DNA from: Acanthosepion esculentum
Lineage: Eukaryota > Mollusca > Cephalopoda > Sepiida > Sepiidae
Reading direction: 5' to 3'
Assembly (NCBI GenBank): GCA_964036315.1
Contig: OZ038508.1
Location: forward strand, 50,117,524 to 50,181,523
DNA: 64,000 nucleotides
This document shows, in pieces, positions 1-9,331 of the stretch. Position 1 is the stretch's first letter. The number at the start of each line of letters is the position of its first letter. The notes beneath the pieces were generated by a model. It searched no databases. It worked only from the letters and a program-made list of their open reading frames with translations, and had not been told where the DNA came from. The position numbers and the translations under genes are program-made.

Positions 1-39
1 ATATGTATCTATCTATCTATGCCTCTCTGTCTGTCTGTC

Positions 40-101
<62 letters not shown>

Positions 102-124
102 CATCTTATTCTCTTTTCCCTCTT

Positions 125-167
<43 letters not shown>
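1..167. repeat. Compound CT/TA microsatellites
   Basis: CTGT and CT repeats pass into (TA)n, then a short unique stretch, then a second (TA)n that directly abuts the fold-back element at 168. No coding content is seen. Confidence 0.95.
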
Positions 168-172
<5 letters not shown>

Positions 173-295
173 TGGACATTGAAGTCAACACTCAGAGGCG
201 GCAGGCTGTTTTATGCAATCGTCACGCGGCCTGACAACTGCGCCTAGCATGAAACAGCCCGTCGCCTCTGAGTGTTGACTTCACTGTTCACTTTT
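168..295. mobile_element. Fold-back MITE-like element
   Basis: Two arms of 49 bp (168-216 and 247-295) are inverted copies of each other with about five mismatches; both start with AAAAGTG read inward. The spacer is about 30 bp. The element sits between (TA)n and TATATT sequence, as expected for a TA-targeting non-autonomous DNA transposon. A diverged copy of the right arm lies at 57,620-57,686, which shows that it is a dispersed family. No transposase is encoded, and the superfamily is not identifiable from the arms alone. Confidence 0.75.
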
Positions 296-359
296 ATATT
301 TATATTAAACATACGCTCTGATATTGAGCACTTTATCCCATAAATATAGCAGACCTTAA

Positions 360-433
<74 letters not shown>

Positions 434-790
434 CAGCAAAATATCCCAAATCACCTAATGTGAGTATAATCTATTTCAGACCAGCACTGCCATATGCCAG
501 GCTTCTTTATGTGTTTTGAATTTAATTTAGACAGCAATCGGTGAAAATATACGCGGCTACTTAAAGGGACGCCTCCTTTTGGTAAGGAGCCTGGATTGGT
601 GACAAGGAGATGGGCCGAGGTGAAAGTTTATTTATGGCCAAAGCCTTTAGTTGTATTTAAATGAATTTAGGTTCCTGCTAGTCGATTATATTATTAATAA
701 AGCAAAGCTCTTCCATGAATTGAGCCCTCTAGGACACTGCCGTGTTTGTTCCATGAATAAATACGTTAAAATTAGCCTTCCTCTCAACCG
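296..790. other. (TA)n at 363-430 and unassigned sequence
   Basis: A pure (TA)n tract lies at about 363-430. The rest (296-362 and 431-790) contains no open frame, no repeat shared with the rest of the window and no recognised motif. Confidence 0.6.
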
Positions 791-794
791 GGCG

Positions 795-862
795 GTGATA
801 GCCCAGGGGTAGAATGTCACACTGATGAGCTGTTACACAGCGAAACAGTTTCTATGTGGATG

Positions 863-866
<4 letters not shown>
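795..866 (+). ncRNA. A-box plus degenerate hammerhead-like motif
   Basis: A tRNA A-box-like string (TAGCCCAGGGGTAGA, about 799-813) is followed by CTGATGA at 822-828, a 4-bp stem II (GCTG 829-832 with CAGC 838-841, 5-nt loop), GAAAC at 842-846 and a GTT possible cleavage triplet at 848-850. This is the conserved order of a type I hammerhead ribozyme. Stem I is poor: CACA (818-821) can pair with TGTG (855-858) only across four unpaired bases, and stem III is minimal. The motif is therefore probably a decayed ribozyme in a SINE-like fragment ending in (TA)n. Compare the intact pair at 60,985 and 61,336. Confidence 0.5.
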
Positions 867-918
<52 letters not shown>

Positions 919-976
919 ATAATGTTCGTGTGCAATTAATTTTTTTTTAAAGTGCACCCGAACTTTTTTTTATATA
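867..976. repeat. (TA)n and remnant of a Tc1/mariner-type terminal repeat
   Basis: (TA)n at 867-910 is followed by a short palindromic region. Its halves, GTTCGTGTGC near 923 and AGTGCACCCGAAC near 951, resemble the terminal repeat of the MITE at 51,183-51,547, which contains GTGCACACGAACTTTATGG on one strand. It is probably a collapsed MITE end. Confidence 0.45.
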
Positions 977-983
977 TATTATT

Positions 984-1484
984 TTAACACATTTTTATGT
1001 TTAACATTCTTTTTATAGATACAAATATTTAAGTAAATGCTCTGTTTATAATAAACAGGATTAATAACATTTACCGGCCTGAATGTCCGAGAAATTTTCA
1101 TAGAAAATATTCGTCTATCGACAGGATTCGAACCTGTATCCTATACAAAACCGTCATATATCCTGACGTGCCTTTTAACCGATTCGACCACTGAGGATCG
1201 TTCGGTTGGCAAGGTCGAATTTACTGTTATTTACTACTTCAATCTTCCATGAATCCTTCACGTTCATTCATATCTGCTCATGGCGTATCAAATGTAAACA
1301 AATGACGTCACACATTATGAAATGGACAAAGTCCGACAAGTATTTTAAGACATTTTTATGCTTAACATTCTTTTTATAGATACAAATATTTAAGTAAATG
1401 CTCTGTTTATAATAAACAGTATTAAACAACATTTACCAGCCTGAATGTCCGAGAAATTTTCATTCGAACCTGTATCCTATTTCA
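984..1484. repeat. Pair of direct repeats containing SINE-like sequence
   Basis: Segment 984-1,100 recurs at about 1,346-1,462 with few differences (both include TTTTTATAGATACAAATATT and CTGAATGTCCGAGAAATTTT). In the second copy the sequence jumps from GAGAAATTTTCAT straight into TTCGAACCTGTATCC. It therefore lacks about 30 bp that the first copy has (from 1,102), including the left half of the T-arm-like palindrome. The second copy is an internal-deletion derivative. Confidence 0.7.
1112..1200 (-). ncRNA. tRNA-derived SINE head (tRNA-like, degenerate)
   Basis: On the minus strand, positions 1,137-1,121 form a perfect 5-7-5 T-arm (ACAGG, loop TTCGAAT, CCTGT) with a perfect B-box (GGTTCGAATCC). 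Upstream, TGGTCGAATCGGTTAA resembles an A-box. The two acceptor strands do not pair and the anticodon arm is irregular, so this is not a functional tRNA gene. It is best read as the polymerase III promoter region of a tRNA-derived SINE. Confidence 0.6.
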
Positions 1485-1505
1485 TAATGTGTGACGTCAT
1501 TTGTT
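1297..1505. repeat. Perfect 27-bp inverted repeat around truncated SINE copy
   Basis: Positions 1,297-1,323 and 1,479-1,505 are exact reverse complements (27 bp, with CRE-like TGACGTCA in the middle of each). They flank the second, deleted copy of the 984 repeat. The arrangement could be a small fold-back transposon or the product of an inverted insertion. No target duplication was recognised. Confidence 0.7.
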
Positions 1506-1860
1506 CTTAAATTATGCAACACATAAAACATACCAACGGAGATATGTAAACAAACGAACATTATCAGTAGTAAAACGAGATACATTCGCGGACTGCTGGA
1601 AAAGTAGACGCATGTATAAAACAACGTAAATAAGTGATCCCTCGTAGAGTTTAGGGTATTCTACTTGTCAATCATAGACAATTATGTCTTTTCTCTTGTA
1701 AAACAAAATATTTTGTGGGAATTTATCTGCAAGGATATTTGTAAATCATTTCTTTCAACTTGAAAGAAAACAAATACTTAATAATACAAAATTAACTAGA
1801 TTTGTTGAGCTGTGTTTGAAGATTATTTCTTATCTTTTTCACACACTTTTTCCTCTCTGT

Positions 1861-1898
<38 letters not shown>

Positions 1899-1911
1899 AT
1901 ATATATATCTA

Positions 1912-1967
<56 letters not shown>

Positions 1968-2110
1968 GTGAGAGAGAGACAGACAGACAGACAGAATAAA
2001 CATAAAACACTTTGATCGGATATTTGATCGTCAGATGTGACAGGTAAATTTAATTTATTGCTCCTCATATCTTCAAAATCATTCTCCTTATATACAGTTT
2101 TTCATTCATT
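1506..2110. other. Unassigned sequence with a CT/TA/GACA microsatellite
   Basis: 1,506-1,861 and 1,995-2,110 show nothing recognisable. 1,862-1,994 is a compound CT, TA and GACA microsatellite. Confidence 0.6.
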
Positions 2111-2119
2111 CCGTTCATT

Positions 2120-2229
2120 CCCACCTGAAGAAAATAACCTAAAACCCGTCACGTTGGCGAAACGCGTCGTCTAAATGATTTTTCACTTTGTCCCATTATC
2201 TTAGATACTAGTATCCATTTTACAAATAC

Positions 2230-2296
<67 letters not shown>
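2120..2296 (+). repeat. Penelope-type tail motif (CTGAAGA...GAAACGCGTC) and (TA)n
   Basis: CTGAAGA near 2,126 and CGAAACGCGTCG near 2,157-2,170 reproduce the spacing of the hammerhead-like tail that ends many Penelope-like and other GIY-YIG retroelements. The intervening bases do not form a convincing stem II, so it is a decayed tail. (TA)n follows at 2,232-2,295. Confidence 0.4.
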
Positions 2297-2298
<2 letters not shown>

Positions 2299-2370
2299 TA
2301 AAGATATGTTTGGTAATCCTTATGGATAAACCAGAGAGCTGAATGTAAAAACAGAGAAAATATTAATTAT

Positions 2371-2484
2371 ATTAAGAAAGAGACAACTTTAAGGTTTTGT
2401 ATGAAAATGTTGATCAGAGGAATTAGAATCGAAACTCAAGGAAATAAATTATAATCACCATACACCCTTAAAGTTGTTTGTTTC

Positions 2485-2517
<33 letters not shown>
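2371..2517. repeat. Short fold-back element and (TA)n
   Basis: The sequence near 2,372-2,396 (AAGAAAGAGACAACTTTAAGG) and its approximate reverse complement near 2,464-2,489 form a stem of about 25 bp around about 70 bp. (TA)n follows at 2,488-2,516. This is probably a MITE remnant. Confidence 0.45.
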
Positions 2518-2522
<5 letters not shown>

Positions 2523-3082
2523 ATTAATTGATTTAAAATATGATTTTTTTTCGCTACACAGTGATAACCATGTTTCAAAAATGGAAGCTAAAGCCTTTGA
2601 ATTTAATTTTGTTATTAAATTAAAGACATTAGTTCCATTTCCTCGTCAAGCGAATTTTGGAGTAACTTATTTTTTTTAATTTACGGTTTTAAAGGCACGG
2701 AAAAGATTCATAATTGAGGGTTTCCAAGGTTACCGAGAAATCCATTCATCTAGACAAGAGGTGGTAGGGTGTTCAATTTTTTAATTTTGGTTGTATCAGT
2801 TAATAGTTACATTCGAAAGCGGGATTATGTTTAGGGATGGGTAGGGGATGTATTTTTCAACAAATTCTGACATCCGCTAAATGCATGTCGTCTGGGTTTT
2901 ATATCTATATGAATAAAGACAAAGCAAAACTTTTCTTTCATCTTCAGAGGGAATTTATCAATGTTATCTTGATAAAGTTCCTCAGAGTGTGAAACGCGTC
3001 GCCTTTTCTTTTTTGTTTATATTGTTTTTACAGATATACTCTATCTGAATTTTGTACACATGCGAGCTCGCACAACACCCCT
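2518..3082. other. Mostly unassigned; decayed retroelement tail near 2,970
   Basis: No open frame is seen. At 2,969-3,003 the sequence TTGATAAAGTTCC...GTGAAACGCGTCG parallels the minus-strand motif at 5,395-5,436 (TTGATAAAGTCC...AACGAAACGC), so a second short dispersed tail family is present. Confidence 0.4.

Positions 3083-3161
<79 letters not shown>
3083..3161. repeat. (TA)n microsatellite
   Basis: About 79 bp of pure TA repeat directly adjoins the reverse-transcriptase-like fragment at 3,163. Confidence 0.95.
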
Positions 3162-3162
<1 letters not shown>

Positions 3163-3166
<4 letters not shown>

Positions 3167-3281
3167 CGCATTTAACATTTTGCTCCGATATGCCGATGAT
3201 GTAATAGCTATCGCCGCGGAAAATGTGATCAGCAAAACGATTTCAAATTCCGAATGCATGGATAAAATACTTATCCCCTAG
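3163..3281 (+). pseudogene. Non-LTR reverse transcriptase fragment (YADD motif)
   Basis: The plus-strand frame reads LLRYADDVIAIAAE, which matches the catalytic box of LINE-type reverse transcriptases (usually [LM]RYADD followed by hydrophobic residues). Only about 38 residues remain before a stop at 3,279. The 5' side is replaced by (TA)n, so the fragment is cut off exactly at the microsatellite. The clade cannot be decided. It could be chance, but the fit of nine consecutive positions makes a LINE relic likelier. Confidence 0.45.
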
Positions 3282-4077
3282 CTACGGGTAAAATAACAAT
3301 GTAGACTGATCTTTTCAGCTTTTATGAGACAACCAATTTTGAATTCAAAACTTTGAAGAAGACAAGAGAAGAATAATCTTAACCAATGTGTCATTCCAAT
3401 TCACAGCTATTAGACGAAAAGTAGCCAGGAAAAGTCATGTCCTGGTGCGATGTGGGATTTAAAAGATATTTGGTTGCATTTCTAGGTAAACGCGCTACCT
3501 CTACAAGTTCTATATAGAGGCCATCTTTAATGTGTTCAAACTTTCATGGCTACATTCGCGTTCAATAACAAGTCTTTTAGTCCGATCTGATTTTAATCTG
3601 AGCAAATGATATTATTCCTATGCTCCTTCTGTTTCTATAAATCCTCTGTACGTAAAAAAATAAGTGGGTACATAATAAGTAGGTCAGACGTGTTTCCTTG
3701 TGTTATAACGCCATCACTTAATTTTATTAATCTGTTACCTTTGACATCACATAATCTGATCAGATGGCCAAACTAACCTCACTCCCGAATCATAATGCTT
3801 AGCCTACATATATATATATATGTGTGTGTGTGTATGTGTGTGTGTGTTTTGACTCTGTGAGATGCAAATTGAATCAGATATAAAAATCAATACACGTAAT
3901 CAAGGAAACAGACGTAGATCGAATATATCAATTGATTAACATAAGGCTACAAATCAATATAGCCAGTCTGAAATTGAGACAGAGACAAGGGAAGAAAACA
4001 AATTGACATATCACGTACACATAGATTGATATAAAGCGATCTTAAAAGACAAAGAAGCATACTTGAATGTTTTTACA
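3282..4077. other. Unassigned sequence; small TA/TG microsatellite
   Basis: A TA/TG microsatellite lies at 3,808-3,848. Nothing else is recognised on either strand. Confidence 0.6.
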
Positions 4078-4165
4078 TATATGCATATATATATATATAT
4101 ATATGTTTATGCATATATATATATATATATATATACGTGTACGTATAACGATATGTAATTTTGTA

Positions 4166-4234
<69 letters not shown>
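4078..4234. repeat. Compound TA/TG microsatellite
   Basis: Interrupted (TA)n blocks with TATG and ACGTGTACGT spacers end in a (TG)n tract. Apparent reading frames here are only low-complexity HTHT or IYIY translations. Confidence 0.95.
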
Positions 4235-4238
<4 letters not shown>

Positions 4239-4299
4239 AAATTTGAGTATACAATCCCGAGAGAGTTACAAATTATTGACATTTGAAAAAACATTCATA

Positions 4300-4385
4300 A
4301 AAATACGTTTCGAAAAACCATCTGACGATGCCTCGTGCCTGCTTTAGCTTCATCACATCGAAGACGAAAAGTGTATTACGTGTGT
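4300..4385 (-). repeat. Retroelement tail motif with long stem (TGATGAAGC...CGAAACG)
   Basis: On the minus strand GTGATGAAGCTAAAGC and, about 35 bp later, TTTTTCGAAACGTATTTTTATG appear in the order of a hammerhead-like tail. The intervening sequence does not give a short stem II. It is probably a degenerate member of the tail families noted elsewhere in the window. Confidence 0.3.
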
Positions 4386-4439
4386 ATCCTTCTGTCTGTG
4401 TTTAAAATAATGAAATCTTATATTTTTCCCGAACTGGTG

Positions 4440-4556
4440 ATGCTCATGACTAAAAAAAAAAGGAAGGAAAATGAGTGACCTAAAAAAAAAAATGACATGT
4501 CCTCCGGCTTAAAAAGTCACTCATTTTCTGTCTCTTTTTAGTCACGAGCAATGCCA
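4440..4556. repeat. Fold-back element (CATGACTAAAA arms)
   Basis: The sequence at about 4,444-4,485 and its reverse complement at about 4,511-4,554 (both include AAAATGAGTGAC or its complement, and TAGTCA) form a hairpin about 40 bp long with A-rich bulges. It is MITE-like and has no coding content. Confidence 0.6.
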
Positions 4557-4689
4557 GCTTGGTAAAAATATAACATTTATTTGTTTTAAACTCACACAAA
4601 TGCATACACAGGCAACACATTTTTTCGTCTAAGATCTGGTCCGTCCTGGGTATGACAATAAACTGCATCCGCGTCCTGGCTAAGACGAT

Positions 4690-5130
4690 AAACTACATCC
4701 AACAGCAAGGCCTCCGATCAAGAGGTATTGAGGAGCGTTCCCAGGTCCACCCTGACCCGGGGTGGTAGCACCTGTTAGGGTCCCAGCTATGGGCAAATAG
4801 TTAACCTCGAAACTGAGATAGGTTTTAATACCAGAAATACTTTGTAAAAAAATTATTAATAGAAATATTTTTTTAAAGAAAAAAAACTTTTACCAGCAAT
4901 ATATTTTTGAAAAACAAATATTACCAGCAAAATTGTTTTTGAAAAAAAAATATTACCAGCAATACATGTTTTAAAATAATATTACCAGCTATACATTTTT
5001 GAGGAAAAAAATATTACCAGAAATAGATTTTTGACAAAAAATATTACCAGGAAAAAAAGTTGTCGGCATTAAATAACCCATTGAGGTTGATATGCCGTAA
5101 AACACAACAAAACTAAGATCTGATGAAGCG
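4690..5130. repeat. Dispersed element with a ~32-bp tandem core
   Basis: From about 4,880 to 5,050, TTACCAG recurs every 27-34 bp in units of the form TTACCAGCAATA-TTTTTGAAAAAA. The array is followed by GTTGTCGGCATTAAATAACC and GGTTGATATGCCGTAAAAC. The same core and flank occur at 39,760-40,100, so this is one dispersed family with an internal tandem repeat. That layout is reminiscent of non-autonomous Helitron-like elements in molluscs, but no Helitron termini were identified. Confidence 0.6.
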
Positions 5131-5227
5131 AAATGCATAGTTGGATGTTTTTTGAAACATACATTCATGAACGTTTTACCAAATGTCAATAATTTATAAC
5201 TGTCGGGATTATATACTCAGATTTATA

Positions 5228-5324
<97 letters not shown>

Positions 5325-5394
5325 TGTGTGCGTGTATGTGTTTGAATGTACATATATATGCATAATAAACACAAAAGGAAAACTTATCTTAGCC
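5131..5394. repeat. CA/TA/GA compound microsatellite
   Basis: CA, TA and GA repeats lie at 5,229-5,321. The flanks show nothing. Confidence 0.9.
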
Positions 5395-5436
5395 GAAGCG
5401 TTTCGTTCTCTGGTGGACTTTATCAAGGCAAATACA
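5395..5436 (-). repeat. Decayed hammerhead-like retroelement tail
   Basis: The minus strand reads TTGATAAAGTCC, then ACCAGAGAAC, then GAAACGCTTCGGCT. GTCC and the following AGAAC could be a decayed stem II (GTCC/GGAC), with GAAAC in place. The CTGATGA box is changed to TTGATAA, so self-cleavage is not expected. Confidence 0.35.
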
Positions 5437-5936
<500 letters not shown>

Positions 5937-6045
5937 ATTTAGTTGGATTGATATTTATTTAGTTGGTTTCATGCTATTTGAGATCGCAAATAGCGTGAAA
6001 ACCAGGGTCACAAACTCACATCAATCCAACTAAATATGTTAGCAC
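5937..6045. repeat. Nested palindromic fold-back element
   Basis: The outer arms (ATTTAGTTGGATTGAT and its reverse complement near 6,030-6,045) enclose an inner palindrome, TTTCATGCTATTTG with CAAATAGCGTGAAA. The element lies next to GATA repeats. It is MITE-like and non-coding. Confidence 0.65.
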
Positions 6046-6094
6046 TATCACTCATTCCGAGAACTTTCCAATAAGTAACGCGCATATAAAATAT

Positions 6095-6108
6095 ATATAT
6101 ATAAATTG

Positions 6109-6203
<95 letters not shown>
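6095..6203. repeat. Two (TA)n tracts at the 3' end of a LINE
   Basis: Two TA tracts are separated by AAATTGCA. They begin where the minus-strand LINE copy ends, so they may derive from that element's 3' tail. Confidence 0.85.
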
Positions 6204-6205
<2 letters not shown>

Positions 6206-6790
6206 AAGCGTATCACCCCAAGCAAGGCTGGAGGCCACTATCACGCAAGGGGTTAAAGAAGGGTTGGAGGAAGAGCAGATAGGAGTGGCAAAGGAGAGGA
6301 TGTGAAGAAAGAGAAAGACAGTGGGTCGATCAAGGCAAGGGGGTTACAGAAGATTTGGAGCGAGAGCAGATAGGAATGAAAAATGAAAGGATGTGGAGAA
6401 GGGAAGTGGATAGATCAAGGCAACTGGAGATGTCGATTGACGCTACACTTAAACCGTTGGAGATTGTATTTGTCAGGGAAACAGTAATAGGGAAGGGAGT
6501 TCCATAGGCGAGATGTGCGAGACATGAAGCTATTGGAGTAGAATAGACGTCTACATCTAACAGTTTCCACGGTGTGGAGGTGGGAGCGGGATGCCAGCCT
6601 CGTGAGACGTTTAAATTCACGAGGCCTAGGGACAAAGGAAAGCAGCTCCTCGGAGCAATTACCGTGAAAGTAGTTGTAAAAAAGGCAGAGCGAGGCAACA
6701 TCGTGTCTGTGAGAGAGCGACTGCACCATAGCCCTTTTAAAGGACGCTGGATCATCAGACATCACTTCCAAAAGGTGAAAAGAAAAATGA
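6204..6790 (-). pseudogene. LINE (Jockey/CR1-like) reverse transcriptase C-terminus and 3' UTR
   Basis: The minus-strand frame from 6,771 to 6,415 (118 codons) encodes the C-terminal region typical of non-LTR reverse transcriptase ORF2 proteins. It carries SLSHRHDVASLCLFYNYFHG, then ELLSFVPRPREF, then SRLWNSLPYYCFP and LQRFKCSVNRHL before the stop. The catalytic YxDD box and endonuclease domain are missing, so the copy is 5' truncated. About 200 bp of 3' UTR follow, ending at (TA)n. A second copy of the same 3' end lies at 51,603-51,910, also on the minus strand and also running into (TA)n. The clade assignment is from general similarity only. Confidence 0.75.
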
Positions 6791-6918
6791 AATGAACATT
6801 TACACTTTTAACGGGTAGTATTAAGTTTATGTGAATTAACAGAGAGGGCAGTGAGGAGTGGTGTGGTAGACATGATCGAGTTTAGAGAGGGTTTATTTTA
6901 ATATTTCTATCTATCATA

Positions 6919-7000
6919 CTTAGTATTAGGGGAGGAGGGACCAGACATTGACCTATTTAACCGGTATTTAATGTCTGGTCCCTCCTCCCCTAATACTAAG
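6919..7000. repeat. Perfect 31-bp hairpin with G-rich stem
   Basis: Arms 6,919-6,949 and 6,970-7,000 are exact reverse complements around a 20-nt loop. The stem includes GGGGAGGAGGGACC. The flanking ATCTATCAT and GATAGAT extend it imperfectly. It could be a young MITE-like fold-back or a hairpin RNA precursor. The sequence alone does not decide. Confidence 0.75.
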
Positions 7001-7111
7001 TCTGATAGATGAAGCGTTTCAAAATTTGGCGATTTTACCTGATACCAAATTTAACAACAAATATATGTCGATGTATAGCTGGGAGTGTTTAATATTTAAA
7101 TATATAAAGTG
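7001..7111. other. Unassigned sequence
   Basis: Short non-repetitive stretch before the GATA array with no recognised content. Confidence 0.5.
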
Positions 7112-7112
7112 T

Positions 7113-7180
<68 letters not shown>

Positions 7181-7210
7181 TAGAAACTGTACGATAAGCT
7201 GTCGATAAAC

Positions 7211-7272
<62 letters not shown>

Positions 7273-7355
7273 AAACCGTACAATAAGCTGGCGATAAAGG
7301 ATGAATTAAATCGATAGATAGATAGATAGATAGATACGATAAGCTGTCGATAAAC

Positions 7356-7425
<70 letters not shown>

Positions 7426-7512
7426 AACCCGTACAATAAGCTGGCGATAAAGGATGAATTAAATCGATAGATAGATAGATAGATAGATAGATACGATAAG
7501 CTGTTGATAAAC

Positions 7513-7574
<62 letters not shown>
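7112..7574. repeat. Higher-order (GATA)n array
   Basis: Six GATA tracts alternate with two spacer types. One contains CTGTCGATAAACAG (7,200, 7,344 and, as CTGTTGATAAACAG, 7,501). The other contains CAATAAGCTGGCGATAAAGG (about 7,280 and 7,434). The spacer order repeats with a period of about 144-157 bp, so the block is a tandem repeat of compound units rather than a simple microsatellite. Long YLSIYLSI frames on the minus strand are artefacts. Confidence 0.9.
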
Positions 7575-7575
<1 letters not shown>

Positions 7576-8728
7576 GATCTACATACATAATGCATAGGAA
7601 GAGAATGAGATGGTTGTCAACATTCTGAGAGAGCGAGATAGAACGAAAGTGAAAAGTTAGGAAGAAAAAAGAAAGAAAGCGAGAAGGAGAGGACAGAGAT
7701 AAAGAAAGAAGGTGTACACTTCGTTCGAGATGAACAGACGGGGATTTCTCGCTAGATGGTGATTGATAGATAACAAACGAAACATTCGCAGAGACAATTA
7801 TGCAGATCGATTTAATAAATTCGTCAGCTCTTTTGACTCGTTTCATTAAGGAGGTCTTCGATTTGACTTCGATAATAGAGAAATACATTTATATTTGCAA
7901 ATCCATAATAATTACCTTGTCATAATACAAATGTTCTTCACACAAGACATTTTAATTTCCAACTGCTCCCGTTCTACCCTGAGCCCCCTCCCCCAATATA
8001 ATCGACTCCATCTCACGGGTGCCCGCTTCTCAACAGACCAGGTGAAGTAGTTGCAACAATTTACATTCTAATTAAAGTCACCTCCACTGGCGGGGACTAA
8101 TAGCGGGGACCCTTGTCTAATTAAGACTTGGGGACCTCTGCTCACTGGTAATTAGCAATTAAAGTCAAGTGACTGGCGCTATCGTTCACCGCTCGGAGCT
8201 AAGGTGAATGTCTCCTGGCCTTACCTGTGCAGACCGGTCAGCCTAATCTGACCACATTTGAACCATCATCATCCCCGGGAACAAAATCTAACGGTCACTA
8301 ATAAGTACTCATTAGGACTCTACCTACAGGAGAGACAAGAGAAGTCATGTTTCCTTAGACTAACTAAACCTGCTTGATTTATCATATTTGTTACGTAACT
8401 GAGATTTTGCAGCGTTTGTTTAATTATTAAATTGATCTATAGCATTAACCGCCTTTGTGAAAATATTATAGTCGTATAAGGTTATAGCATCATTATTCAG
8501 TCGTCAGAGTATTCTTCTTGGGTCTCTCTGTACTTAAGATAAATTTGGTCCCAATTGATTGAGGTTGATGCAAAAATGAAATAGACTTAAAAGATGTCTA
8601 GCATGTACAGGGTGAGATCGATAAATTGCCGTCTAAATGCCGATGATAATAATGATGGTAATACTACTAAATAATAACACTAAATAATAAATAACAAAAA
8701 TAATAATGAAAACAAAACTGACATCTCA
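7575..8728. other. Unassigned single-copy-like sequence
   Basis: A purine-rich stretch at 7,600-7,760 is followed by mixed sequence up to the LTR element. No open frame, terminal repeat or RNA gene is seen. It is one of the few longer regions without a visible repeat. Confidence 0.5.
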
Positions 8729-8733
8729 TTTTA

Positions 8734-9309
8734 TGTTATGGTGAAACACACCTATTCTATAGTTATTAGACTCTCCCACCTAATATAAGTAGGAGTAGTA
8801 AGATGAATGAGGGTCAGTCGATGTCGGACGACCGTCGACAGCACGTTACGTGCTAGACGGTCGAACTCTCTGCCTCTGAGCAGAGAGGAACCCGGACGTG
8901 GCTCCGCCGAAGGGCAGAGCCTCGTTCGGGGAGGTTGACCAACCCGATCCCGTTTATACGGGATCTGCGGGCATTTTTTGGCCGAGCCTACGGGCTCGGG
9001 AAAACCCCATTTTAATCCCGGCCTTGTGCCACATCTATCCCTCGTGGGGGGAGGACAGTAAATACTGTCGATGTCGGACGGCAGCACGTTAAGTGCTAGA
9101 CGGTCGAACTCTCTTCCTCTGAGCAGAGAGGAACCCGGACGGACGACAGTAGTCGACAGTTAGTCGAATACGAAAGTAGTCAACGACCACAACAAGATTA
9201 CTCTGCGTAATACCTATTATATCAAGTTCCTAATGTTTGGTACATCGAACTTATTTAGGCCCGATTTTAGTACAAATACAAGCCTCCACTGTGAAATAAC
9301 TCCACAACA
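8734..9309 (+). repeat. 5' LTR (interrupted by insertion)
   Basis: It starts TGTTATGG and ends ACTCCACAACA. It matches the 3' LTR at both ends but carries about 315 extra bases at 8,833-9,147, bounded by GGACGAC on each side. Without the insertion it is about 260 bp, the same as the 3' LTR. Confidence 0.92.
8833..9147. mobile_element. GC-rich structured SINE-like insertion in the 5' LTR
   Basis: The insertion is bounded by GGACGAC at 8,826-8,832 and 9,141-9,147, which is a likely 7-bp target duplication. Inside, about 60 bp (8,840-8,899) recur as a direct repeat at 9,081-9,140 with two differences. Four strong hairpins are visible: AGCACG/CGTGCT, CTCTCTGC/GCAGAGAG, GATCCCGT/ACGGGATC and CCGAGCC/GGCTCGG. 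The body is shared with two minus-strand copies at 41,940-42,330. It is far more GC-rich than its surroundings. It encodes no plausible protein. A SINE with a conserved structured core is the best guess. Confidence 0.65.
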
Positions 9310-9313
9310 ACCT

Positions 9314-9331
9314 TGGCAACAAGGATTCGCA
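9314..9331 (+). promoter_or_regulatory. Candidate tRNA primer-binding site
   Basis: TGGCAACAAGGATTCGC starts about 5 nt after the 5' LTR. Its complement ends in GCCA and contains GAATCC, which resembles the 3' part of a tRNA T-arm and acceptor. This fits a minus-strand primer site. The tRNA identity was not determined. Confidence 0.6.

Noticed and set aside
1112..1200. Functional tRNA gene on the minus strand
   Set aside because: The T-arm and B-box are perfect, but the acceptor strands do not pair and the anticodon arm is irregular. A SINE head fits better.
5119..5140. CTGATGAAGCGAAATGC as a hammerhead
   Set aside because: There is no room for stem II between the two boxes, and GAAAT replaces GAAAC.
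7019..7888. 289-codon minus-strand frame with long YLSIYLSI runs
   Set aside because: It is the translation of GATA repeats. No start context, domain or non-repeat coding signal is present.
8752..9087. 111-codon minus-strand frame across the 5' LTR insertion
   Set aside because: It spans LTR and inserted sequence, and the same element elsewhere does not keep the frame. Hairpin structure explains the GC-rich sequence better.
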